Shown piece by piece: positions 8,841-16,083 of a stretch of DNA of 64,000 nt; position 1 is the stretch's first letter; each line of letters starts with the position of its first letter. Source of the stretch: JBDSSS01 sp963764195 (GTDB lineage: Bacteria; Actinomycetota; Actinomycetes; Actinomycetales; Dermatophilaceae); assembly GCA_963764195.1 (NCBI GenBank), contig CAVXRG010000003.1, positions 372,001 through 436,000 on the forward strand, in the 5' to 3' direction. The translations under genes were made by a program, and so were the position numbers. A model generated the notes under the pieces. It did not search any database. It was not told the origin of the DNA and saw only the letters and a list, made by a program, of their open reading frames with translations.

Positions 8841-9932
8841 TCAGATGAGGGACCAGGACATCGGGGTGCCACGCGCGACGTCGCGGGTGAACCGCTTCGA
8901 CTCGACGATCGAGAAGGCATCGGGGGGCAGGCCGTTGGCGGGGCGGATCGACCGCACGTTCGTCGGGGTCACGAGGTCGCCGGCCAAGACGTCCTCGACG
9001 ACGTAGAGGGAGCGGCGGAAGCGCAGCCCCTCGCGCTCGGAGGCGGTGGCACCGATCCGTGGGGCGCCGAGGGCCTGCCAGGCCGTCCGCGTCTCCGCGA
9101 CGAGGGCCGCGAGCTCGTCGGGCTCCAGCGAGAAGTCGGAGTCGACCCCGCCCTCCTCGCGCGAGATCGTCACGTGCTTCTCGACGAGGACGGCGCCGAA
9201 GGCGACGGACGCGACCGCCGCGCCGATGCCCATCGTGTGGTCGGACAGGCCGACGGGGGTCGCGAAGGCGTCGGCCATCACCGGGATGCCGCGCAGGTTG
9301 GACGCCGAGGGGTCGGCCGGGTAGGAGGCCGTGCAGGACAGCACGATGATCTGCTCGTTGCCGACGCCGCGTGCGGCCTCCACGGCGGCGTGGATCTCGC
9401 CGACCGAGGCCATCCCGGTGGAGATGATGATCGGCTTGCCGGTGGCGGCGGCGAGCCGCACGAGGGGCAGGTCGACGATCTCCGAGGAGGCGATCTTGTA
9501 GGCCGGCACGTCGAGACCCTCGAGGAAGTCGACGGCGGTCGGGTCGAAGGGGCTCGAGAAGGCGAGCAGCCCGAGCTCGCGGGCGAGCTCGAAGATCGGC
9601 TGGTGCCACTCCCAGGGGGTGTGCGCCTCCTCGTAGAGGTCGTGCAGGGTGCGGCCACCCCAGAGCGGGTGGTCGTCGGAGAGCCGGAAGTCCTCGCTGT
9701 CGACGTCGATCGTGATCGTGTCTGCGGTGTAGGTCTGCAGCTTGATCGCGTGGGCGCCGGCCTGGGCCGCGGCCCGGACGATGTCGAGGGCCTTGTCGAG
9801 GGACCCGTCGTGGTTGCCCGACATCTCGGCGATGATGAACGGCGGGTGGTCACGCCCGACGGGGACGTCGCCGATCATGATGGTCGCGGCGGGCCCCGAG
9901 GTCGTGAGGGTGTCGGTGGGCGGGGGAGTCAT
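8841..9932 (-). CDS. pseI: Pseudaminic acid synthase (PseI)
   Basis: A 363-residue NeuB-family synthase: an N-terminal TIM barrel starting near FIIAEMSGNHDGSLDKAL, with KLQTYTADTITID, SSPFDPTAVDFLEGL, KIASSEIVDLPL and EKHVTI motifs, and a C-terminal SAF (antifreeze-like) domain from about residue 300 (RRSLYVVEDVLAGD). It condenses 2,4-diacetamido-altrose with phosphoenolpyruvate to make Pse. The GNHDGS form and the FRLSDDHPLWGGRTLHDLY stretch favour PseI over the sialic or legionaminic synthases. It is encoded just after pseH on the same strand (9 bp apart), with a short AGGCAG ribosome site before ATG 9932. Confidence 0.9.
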   Translation of the reverse strand: MTPPPTDTLTTSGPAATIMIGDVPVGRDHPPFIIAEMSGNHDGSLDKALDIVRAAAQAGAHAIKLQTYTADTITIDVDSEDFRLSDDHPLWGGRTLHDLYEEAHTPWEWHQPIFELARELGLLAFSSPFDPTAVDFLEGLDVPAYKIASSEIVDLPLVRLAAATGKPIIISTGMASVGEIHAAVEAARGVGNEQIIVLSCTASYPADPSASNLRGIPVMADAFATPVGLSDHTMGIGAAVASVAFGAVLVEKHVTISREEGGVDSDFSLEPDELAALVAETRTAWQALGAPRIGATASEREGLRFRRSLYVVEDVLAGDLVTPTNVRSIRPANGLPPDAFSIVESKRFTRDVARGTPMSWSLI

Positions 9933-9941
9933 GGCTGCCTC

Positions 9942-10436
9942 TCAGTCTGGCTTGGTGGCGCGCACCCGCAGGACGGGGGTGGCGACGCCGTCGATGTCTC
10001 GCTCGTAACGCTCCGTCTCGACGAAGCCATTGCGCCTGTTGAAGCGGCGGACCGCCTCGTTGTCCTCGAGGACCTCCCCTTCGAGGACCGACAGTCCCAG
10101 CTCGTCGAAGGCGAAGCGCTTGGCCTGGCGCTGGATCTCGATCCACGCCGGGAGCAGCTCACCTCGGGACTGGAGCCCGTCGTTGTCGAGGTAGTAGCCC
10201 CACGAGGCCGAGCCGGCCTCCCGGTCGATGTCGAAGAAGGTGACCACGCCGGAGGCCACGTCGTGCCGGACGTAGACGTATACCTCGCGCCGCGGGTCGG
10301 TCTTCGTGGCTTCCCAGAATCGGGCGTGCTCCGCCGCACCGATCTCGTGCTGCGTCAGTGACACGGCCCGCACCTGGGGGTGGTTGCGCCAACGCAGGAC
10401 GTCGGCGGAGTCGTCATCGGTCGCGGGGCGGAGCAT
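9942..10436 (-). CDS. pseH: GNAT acyltransferase, PseH-like (UDP-4-amino sugar N-acetyltransferase)
   Basis: A 164-residue GNAT-fold protein beginning MLRPATDDDSADVLRWRNHP, the usual R-x-W-RN start of PseH/RimJ-like transferases. It has the GYYLDNDG, FDELGLSVLEGEVLEDNEAVRRFNRRNGF block that forms the acyl-donor pocket. PseH acylates the 4-amino group of the PseC product with acetyl-CoA. ATG 10436 is fixed by GAGGAGGT five bases upstream. It is divergent from the acyl-carrier-protein operon, with 105 bp between; this makes it a candidate user of acyl-ACP rather than acetyl-CoA, an idea from context only. Confidence 0.82.
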   Translation of the reverse strand: MLRPATDDDSADVLRWRNHPQVRAVSLTQHEIGAAEHARFWEATKTDPRREVYVYVRHDVASGVVTFFDIDREAGSASWGYYLDNDGLQSRGELLPAWIEIQRQAKRFAFDELGLSVLEGEVLEDNEAVRRFNRRNGFVETERYERDIDGVATPVLRVRATKPD

Positions 10437-10495
10437 GGTGACCTCCTCGTGAGGTGCTCGGAAGGTCCAGCGGCGGTGGGGAACTCGCCGGTCGG

Positions 10496-10509
10496 TGGGT
10501 ATACTACCC
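10496..10509. promoter_or_regulatory. Overlapping divergent -10 elements between pseH and the ACP operon
   Basis: GGGTATACTACCC is a near palindrome. Read rightward it gives TATACT (10500-10505), about 37 bp before the ACP start; read leftward it gives TAGTAT (10501-10506), about 65 bp before the pseH start. No good -35 is visible. It may let pseH and the ACP operon be expressed together or exclusively. Confidence 0.45.
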
Positions 10510-10541
10510 GAGGCCCCCTCCCCGACTCCCAAGGCGGAACC

Positions 10542-10793
10542 ATGAGCGCACTGAGCCGTGACGGCATCCGGACCATGATGGCCGACGTCCTCCAGGCGCA
10601 GGGCAAGCAGATGCCGGAGAGCGACGAGGCCAACCTCGAGGAGATCGGCTTCCGGTCGCTCGACTTCTCCGAGCTCGCGCTGCGCGTCGAGGACGAGATC
10701 GGCGAGGAGCTCAACTTCGACGCCCCCGAGCTGCGCCAGATCGCCACCGTCTCCGACGTGCTGAACTTCCTCGAGCAGCTCCAGGCCGCGTGA
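10542..10793 (+). CDS. Acyl carrier protein
   Basis: An 83-residue acidic protein with the phosphopantetheine attachment motif GFRSLDFSE; Ser39 is the expected site. Length and the helix-rich, Glu-rich composition fit a free-standing carrier protein of the kind used in dedicated pathways, not the housekeeping fatty-acid AcpP. It is first in a four-gene operon; its TGA overlaps the ligase GTG by 4 bp (GTGA). An AAGGCGGA ribosome site precedes ATG 10542. The operon also encodes its own phosphopantetheinyl transferase. It presumably carries an acyl or aminoacyl group destined for the surface glycan. Confidence 0.9.
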   Translation: MSALSRDGIRTMMADVLQAQGKQMPESDEANLEEIGFRSLDFSELALRVEDEIGEELNFDAPELRQIATVSDVLNFLEQLQAA

Positions 10794-12007
10794 GCGTCGT
10801 CGCACCGCTTCCTGCCGGATCTGGCAACCGCGTCATCGCCCGGGGTTTCGACGGGACCTGGGCCGAGCTCGCCGATCGTGATCTCCCGGCTGCTGCGGCG
10901 GTGCTCGTCGAGGACAACGGCCAGGCCGCCGAGGTGGTCTGGGCCGCGGCGACGACCGACTCGGAGCTGCTCGTCGCCTCGCGGGGGCGGATCACCGACG
11001 ACCTCGCCGACGAGCTGAGGGGTGCGGGGCTGGCCATCGTCGACGGCGATGTGGTGACCCCCGCCGATGCCCCTCGCGACGCGACGCCCGGACGGGTGTG
11101 GCTGCTCACGAGCGGCAGCACCGGCCGCCCCAAGCGCGTCGCGCACACCGTCGCCTCCCTGACGACCGTCGGTGGCGAGCAGCCCCCGCGCACCTGGCTG
11201 TGCCCCTACGCCATCGGCGCCTACGCCTGGTGGCAGGTCGTCACCCTGAGCATCGCCATCCCGGGCCAGGACGTGCTCTTCATCGAACCCGACCAGCTCG
11301 ACTCGTGGCCGGCCCTCGCCCTCGAGGCGGGAGTGACCGCCGCGTCCGGCACACCGACCTTCTGGCGCCAGGCCCTCTACCGCGACCCGGATGCCGTCGC
11401 CGCGCTCCCGCTCGCCCAGGTGACCCTCGGCGGCGAGCCGGTCGACCAGTCGATCCTCACCCGGTTGACCGAGATGTTCCCCGACGCTCGCGTCTCGTGG
11501 ATCTACGCGTCGAGCGAGGCCGGCGCGACCATCGCCGTCCACGACGGACGGGCGGGCTTCCCCGAGTCGTGGCTGGGCCGCTCGGTCGAGGGACGGGCGG
11601 GTCTCGCGGTGGAGGACGACGAGCTGCTCATCTCCTCCCCCAAGCGGGGTGAGGGGATCGACGCGCTGCTGCGCACCGGTGACCGCGTCGAGATCGTGGA
11701 CGGCCGCGTGCTCATCGTCGGGCGGCTCGCGTCCGACGAGATCAACGTCGGTGGCGCGAAGGCCTCCGCCGGCGCGGTCCGGGAGGCCCTCCAGGCCCAT
11801 CCGCAGGTGGCCTGGGCCGCCGTGCGCGGGCGCAAGGCACCGATCGTCGGCAACATCGTCACCGCAGAGGTCGTCCTCACCGGACCGGTGACCGCGGCCG
11901 AGCTGACGGCCTGGTGCGCGGCCAGGCTGCCTGACTACGCCGTGCCCCGACGGGTCCGGTTCCTCGAGCACATCCCGATGAAGGAGACCCTGAAGAGCAA
12001 TGTCTGA
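10790..12007 (+). CDS. AMP-dependent acyl-ACP ligase / adenylation enzyme
   Basis: A 405-residue ANL-superfamily adenylating enzyme, shorter than the roughly 500-residue acyl-CoA ligases. The P-loop is LTSGSTGRPK at residues 106-115; YASSEAGATIA, LLRTGDRVEI and GRLASDEINVGGAK follow, and the C-terminal catalytic Lys402 lies in ETLKSNV, three residues from the end. The truncated N-terminal region is usual in ligases that load a stand-alone carrier protein. It overlaps the ACP by 4 bp and the SDR by 8 bp. I infer that it activates a small acid as its adenylate and transfers it to the neighbouring ACP. The acid is unknown. Confidence 0.83.
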   Translation: MSVVAPLPAGSGNRVIARGFDGTWAELADRDLPAAAAVLVEDNGQAAEVVWAAATTDSELLVASRGRITDDLADELRGAGLAIVDGDVVTPADAPRDATPGRVWLLTSGSTGRPKRVAHTVASLTTVGGEQPPRTWLCPYAIGAYAWWQVVTLSIAIPGQDVLFIEPDQLDSWPALALEAGVTAASGTPTFWRQALYRDPDAVAALPLAQVTLGGEPVDQSILTRLTEMFPDARVSWIYASSEAGATIAVHDGRAGFPESWLGRSVEGRAGLAVEDDELLISSPKRGEGIDALLRTGDRVEIVDGRVLIVGRLASDEINVGGAKASAGAVREALQAHPQVAWAAVRGRKAPIVGNIVTAEVVLTGPVTAAELTAWCAARLPDYAVPRRVRFLEHIPMKETLKSNV

Positions 12008-12749
12008 CAAGACCGAACCCATTGCCCCTGCATCGGTGGTCGTCGTCTCCGGCGGTTCGCGCGGCCTGGGCCTGGCCATCGTCGAGGACGTGCTCAGCTC
12101 CGGCGCCAAGGTGGCGGCGTTCGCTCGCACCCTGACGCCCGAGCTCGAGGCGCTCGCCGCAGCCCACCCCGACCGCGTCCACGCGGCGTCCGTCGACGTC
12201 ACGGACCTCAAGGCCGTCACGGCCTTCCTCAAGCAGGCCGAGGCCGTCCTCGGCCCCATCGACGCGCTCGTCAACAACGCGGCGATCGGCCAGGACAGCC
12301 TCCACGTCCACACCTCGCCCGACCAGATCGCGCGGATCATCGAGACCAACCTCACGGCGCCGCTGCTGCTCGCCCGCGCGGTCCTGCGCCGGATCATGGC
12401 CGCCGGCAACCGCGGCCGGATCGTCATGGTGACCTCGGTCTGCGCGCAGCGCGGCTACTCCGGGCTCGTCGCCTACTCGGCGACCAAGGGCGGGCTCGAC
12501 AGCGCGATGCGCACGATGGCCCGCGAGATGCACGGTCGGGTGCTCGTCAACAGCGTCGCCCCCGGCTTCTTCGCGAGCGAGATGAGCTCGGTGCTGGGCC
12601 AGACGCAGCTCGACACGATCACGCGGCGCACGCCGTCGGGTCGGCTCGTCGAGCCGGACAACATCGTCCCGGTCGTGCACACGCTGCTCTTCGACGACAC
12701 GAACATCAACGGGCAGGTCATCACCGTCGACGGTGGCGGCAGCATCTGA
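12000..12749 (+). CDS. SDR-family 3-oxoacyl-ACP reductase-like protein
   Basis: A 249-residue FabG-like short-chain dehydrogenase: SGGSRGLGLAI cofactor motif, NNAAIG, catalytic Ser in MVTSVCAQRG, YSATKGG for Tyr and Lys, and PGFFASEM with a C-terminal VDGGGSI. Being encoded between an ACP-loading ligase and a phosphopantetheinyl transferase suggests that it reduces an ACP-bound 3-keto acid to a 3-hydroxy acid, although a sugar substrate cannot be excluded. No ketosynthase is nearby, so the keto acid would have to arrive preformed. Start overlaps the ligase stop by 8 bp. Confidence 0.8.
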   Translation: MSDKTEPIAPASVVVVSGGSRGLGLAIVEDVLSSGAKVAAFARTLTPELEALAAAHPDRVHAASVDVTDLKAVTAFLKQAEAVLGPIDALVNNAAIGQDSLHVHTSPDQIARIIETNLTAPLLLARAVLRRIMAAGNRGRIVMVTSVCAQRGYSGLVAYSATKGGLDSAMRTMAREMHGRVLVNSVAPGFFASEMSSVLGQTQLDTITRRTPSGRLVEPDNIVPVVHTLLFDDTNINGQVITVDGGGSI

Positions 12750-13213
12750 TGGACGAGCGGGCCACCCGGCTCGCTGCACTCGTCGCGCGGTCCCGCCTCG
12801 TCCGGCTGGACGGGGAGGACCGCGCGCGGCACACGTGTGCGGCCCGCGTGCATTCCTACGCCGGGGACGGCAGCCTCGTCTGCTGGTCCGCCGGGGGGAT
12901 GCCGCCGACGCCGCCTCTCGCGGTCGACGTGGAGCTCGCGGACCAGCCCGTCCCACCGGCCCTCGCCCGACGGTGGGGGGACGGCGACCCGGCGAGCTTC
13001 TGGCCGCGGTGGTGTGCTGCCGAGGTGGTGGCCAAGCTCACCGGTGTACCGATGGTTCGACTGGCCCAGCACGGCCCGCCGTCGCCGCCGGGCGCCCGTC
13101 AGGCCGTCAGCGGCGACGGCCGGACCGTCGTGCACTGGGTGACCGCCCGCGTCGGCGACCTCGTCGTCGTCCGGGGCGGGGCCTGGCCCGCCGACGGCCG
13201 TCCCGCTACTTGA
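12749..13213 (+). CDS. Small, divergent 4'-phosphopantetheinyl transferase
   Basis: A 154-residue protein. VDVE (residues 59-62) matches the Mg-binding D-x-E motif and FWPRWCAAEVVAKLTG (84-99) matches the WxxKEAxxK motif of the Sfp/AcpS superfamily, but the usual Lys of KEA is replaced (C-A-A-E) so only Glu92 and Lys96 are kept. Length is close to a single Sfp half. Start and the preceding stop share one base (TGATG). It probably converts the operon's apo-ACP to the holo form. Its last 8 bp overlap the convergent gene at 13206. The call depends on two motifs plus context. Confidence 0.65.
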   Translation: MDERATRLAALVARSRLVRLDGEDRARHTCAARVHSYAGDGSLVCWSAGGMPPTPPLAVDVELADQPVPPALARRWGDGDPASFWPRWCAAEVVAKLTGVPMVRLAQHGPPSPPGARQAVSGDGRTVVHWVTARVGDLVVVRGGAWPADGRPAT

Positions 13214-15059
13214 GGGCCCGAGCGGCCAGCTGACGTGCCTTGCTCAGCGCACCGGGCGGCAACGCGTCCTGCGCGGTGGACTTCGCAGCCGAGATCGCTT
13301 TCTCCGTGGCGATCCGTCGGGGAGACCGTAGCGCCTCGACAGCACGGTAGGTCAGGGTCTCCTCGTAGCGCTCGATGACCTTCTCGAGCTTTCGGATGTA
13401 GCGGTCGCGGTGACGCAGCGTACCTTCGAGCCACTTGACCTGACCCTGCTTCTCCCGCAGGTCGCGAGAGACGGCCCGGTGCTGCGTGAGCAGCTCGCGG
13501 AAGCCGATCTCGTCGGGTGCCGGCAGGTCGCGAGCGAACTGCCCCTGCTCGATGTTGCGGCTGAAGAGCTCCTCCGTGTCCTCGGGCCTTCCGGCGACCG
13601 TGGCGGAGACCTCGGCCTCCATGTGGGCGACGTTGACGATCATGCTGTGGACGACCGTGAGCCCGGCCATCGAGGCCAGGGTGACGGTCAGCTCGTCCGG
13701 GGTCATCGTCACGCGCCACGGATGGGCGGAGCCCGAGGCCAGCAGCCGACGGGCGAAGTCACGCAGCCCGCGGACGAGCGCATCGTCGCTGGACACGACG
13801 CCGGTGCGATGCCAGGACGCATCGGCCAGGCGCAGCTCGTCGCCGTCGACCAGGGTGTTGGACGGAGTGGCGAAGAAGCGGCGCTCGGCCGTACTGGTCG
13901 TCCACACTTGCCCGTCGGCCAGCCAGGCGGCATACTGCCGGACCCGCGAGCGGATGGCCGCATGGCGCCGGGTGGCGCAGGCGCGCCGCAGTTCGAGCTC
14001 GAAGGACTTCCCGCCGGCGGACGGGACGAGCGCACGGGACACCTTGCCCTCGCTCATCTCGCCGTCCGGTCGTCCGTCAGCCCAGGCCAGCGTCTGCGTC
14101 GCGTCGGGGGCCACCACGGTCACGGTGCTCCACGGGTTGTCCGCGTCGGGTTCGGCGTCGACGATCGCCGGGTAGGTGGGACCGTCGAGGGCGCCCTTCG
14201 TCGCAACGATGAGCCAGGCCGGGGTGAGGTCGTCGAGCACGCCAGCATCGACGACGCGCTCGAGCACCGTGCGCGGCTCCCGGAGCATCGGGTTCGCTGC
14301 GAAGTGCTCGTCCATCGCCAGGCCTGCGCGCACTCCGGCCAGCTCGCGGAGGGGTCCCTCGCGCGTCGCCTCCATGTGAACGAGGAGGCGGTGGTGGTCG
14401 ACCGACGGGAGAGCCGAGTAGGTGGCCTCGGGCTGGAGCCCCTCGCTCTGGAGGACGCCCGCCCGTTCACGCGCGAAGAGGTGGCGCGGGCTGAACCCAG
14501 CCGCGCCGACGTGCCAGCCCGCATCCGACTCGAGGGTGTCGTCGGGCACCGCGGACACGAGATTGGTGAAGCCCAGCTCGTTCGCGAGATCGAGCACGAT
14601 CCGTCCGCCGTCATCGAGGAGCGCAGCGAGCCGCCCAACGGTCTCGGCCTCGGTCAGGCCCTGGGAGTCGGGACCGAGAAGGCGCTGGGGGCCACCGAGG
14701 GCGACGACGAGGTCGTAGGTGTGGCCCGGCGTGAAGGCGTCGAGGCCGCCGCAGTACAGCTCGGCGACCTGATGCAGGCCGGCCTGGTCGCCGAGGAGGC
14801 GCGCGTCCGGCAGGCCTCTGACGAGAAGGTCGACGGGCACGTCGGTGGGGATCGTCCCGACGAGCAGGCACGCGCGGGGGCCGGCGAGCAGGACGCGCCG
14901 CGGGCGCCGTGACTCGATCGCCACCCTCACGACCTCGCGGGCCGCCAGCGGGGCCTCGAGCGACTCGAGGTCGGACCACATCAGCATCTCGCCGACGAGG
15001 ATCCTCGCCCCCGAGATGGCGTCGCGCTGGATGTCGTGGTCGCTCAGGTTGGCGGTCAC
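13206..15059 (-). CDS. Methyltransferase-like protein with C-terminal coiled coil, function unknown
   Basis: A 617-residue protein. Residues about 50-260 look like a Rossmann-type SAM-dependent methyltransferase (VLLAGPRACLLVGTIP, YDLVVALGGPQRL, LLDDGGRIVLDLANELGF), but the usual acidic motif I is weak. A middle beta-rich region is unassigned, and residues about 530-600 (KQGQVKWLEGTLRHRDRYIR and beyond) form a charged coiled coil followed by a basic tail. GTG 15059 is preceded by AGAGGA. Coiled-coil/methyltransferase fusions occur in polysaccharide loci, for example chain-length regulators, so a role in capping or modifying the glycan is possible but unproven. Confidence 0.55.
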   Translation of the reverse strand: MTANLSDHDIQRDAISGARILVGEMLMWSDLESLEAPLAAREVVRVAIESRRPRRVLLAGPRACLLVGTIPTDVPVDLLVRGLPDARLLGDQAGLHQVAELYCGGLDAFTPGHTYDLVVALGGPQRLLGPDSQGLTEAETVGRLAALLDDGGRIVLDLANELGFTNLVSAVPDDTLESDAGWHVGAAGFSPRHLFARERAGVLQSEGLQPEATYSALPSVDHHRLLVHMEATREGPLRELAGVRAGLAMDEHFAANPMLREPRTVLERVVDAGVLDDLTPAWLIVATKGALDGPTYPAIVDAEPDADNPWSTVTVVAPDATQTLAWADGRPDGEMSEGKVSRALVPSAGGKSFELELRRACATRRHAAIRSRVRQYAAWLADGQVWTTSTAERRFFATPSNTLVDGDELRLADASWHRTGVVSSDDALVRGLRDFARRLLASGSAHPWRVTMTPDELTVTLASMAGLTVVHSMIVNVAHMEAEVSATVAGRPEDTEELFSRNIEQGQFARDLPAPDEIGFRELLTQHRAVSRDLREKQGQVKWLEGTLRHRDRYIRKLEKVIERYEETLTYRAVEALRSPRRIATEKAISAAKSTAQDALPPGALSKARQLAARALK

Positions 15060-15120
15060 TCATGGTCCTCTCGTGGTGGGTCGCCGATCCGTTGGCGGGG
15101 GCGGGATCGGATGACCTGAT

Positions 15121-15126
15121 TACAAT
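15121..15126 (+). promoter_or_regulatory. Candidate -10 (TACAAT) in divergent intergenic region
   Basis: TACAAT stands out in a GC-rich 149-bp gap between the divergent genes starting at 15059 and 15209. The complementary strand reads TATTGT at the same place, so either direction is possible. No -35 at normal spacing is evident. Confidence 0.35.
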
Positions 15127-15208
15127 AGCGATGCCGTCCGACACGTCGGGGGCTCCCCGTTGAACCGACGAAGCGCACCCGCGCAGGTGCCCGACCAGTG
15201 CAGGAGCG

Positions 15209-16081
15209 ATGATGGCGGCCCTGACCACGATGGCCGCCGTTGTCCTGTCGATGGGCGACCGCCCGGCCGAGCTGGCGACAGCCCTCGACACCCTCCTGGC
15301 TCAGGAGGGCGTCGACCTCGACATCGTCGTCGTCGGCAACGGCTGGCGCCCGGAGGGCCTCCCCGAGCGGGTGCGCACGGTGCACCTCGAGGAGAACGTC
15401 GGCATCCCGGAAGGGCGCAACATCGGTGCCCGCGAGGGTCGCGGCGACATCCTCTTCTTCTACGACGACGACGCCTGCCTCCCGACGACCGACGTCCTGT
15501 CCCGGCTCGCCACCGAGTTCTCGCTCGACGACCGGGTCGCCGTGGTGCAGCCCCGCGGCGCCGACCCCGACGGCAAGCCGGCTCCGCGCCGCTGGGTGCC
15601 GCGTCTGCGGACGAGGGAGGGCGGTGCGCCGGGGGAGGTGGCGGTCTTCTGGGAGGGCGTCTGCGCGATCCGACGGACGGCCTTCGACGCGGTCGGCGGG
15701 TGGCCCGGGCAGTTCTGGTACGGGCACGAGGGCATCGACCTCGCGTTCCGGTTGATGGATGCCGGCTGGGTCCTGCGCTACCGTCCCGACGTCGTGGTCC
15801 ACCACCCGGCCACCGCCCCGACCCGGCACGCCGTCTACTACCGGATGAACGCCCGCAACCGGGTCTGGGTGGCCAAGCGCAACCTGCCCCACCCGCTGGC
15901 CGAGGTGTACGTCGCGGTGTGGTCCGCGATCACGGTGGCCCGGGTGAGGGACCGGGACAAGCTCACCGTCTGGTTCGCTGGGTTGCGTGAGGGGGTTCGG
16001 GAGGATGCCGGATCCCGGTCTCCGATGTCGTGGGCGACGGTGGCGCGCCTCACCCGGGCCGGCCGGCCACCGGTGCTCTGA
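15209..16081 (+). CDS. Glycosyltransferase family 2
   Basis: A 290-residue inverting GT-A transferase. The N terminus AAVVLSMGDRPAELATALDTL is the nucleotide-sugar fold, YDDDAC (residues 85-90) supplies the metal-binding DxD, and FWYGHEGIDLAFRLMDAGW carries the E-D acceptor/base region typical of family 2 rhamnosyl- or galactofuranosyl-like enzymes. AGGAG sits at 15202-15206, so ATG 15209 or 15212 could be the start. The next glycosyltransferase starts 3 bp after its stop; both likely build the same glycan. Confidence 0.8.
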   Translation: MMAALTTMAAVVLSMGDRPAELATALDTLLAQEGVDLDIVVVGNGWRPEGLPERVRTVHLEENVGIPEGRNIGAREGRGDILFFYDDDACLPTTDVLSRLATEFSLDDRVAVVQPRGADPDGKPAPRRWVPRLRTREGGAPGEVAVFWEGVCAIRRTAFDAVGGWPGQFWYGHEGIDLAFRLMDAGWVLRYRPDVVVHHPATAPTRHAVYYRMNARNRVWVAKRNLPHPLAEVYVAVWSAITVARVRDRDKLTVWFAGLREGVREDAGSRSPMSWATVARLTRAGRPPVL

Positions 16082-16083
16082 CG

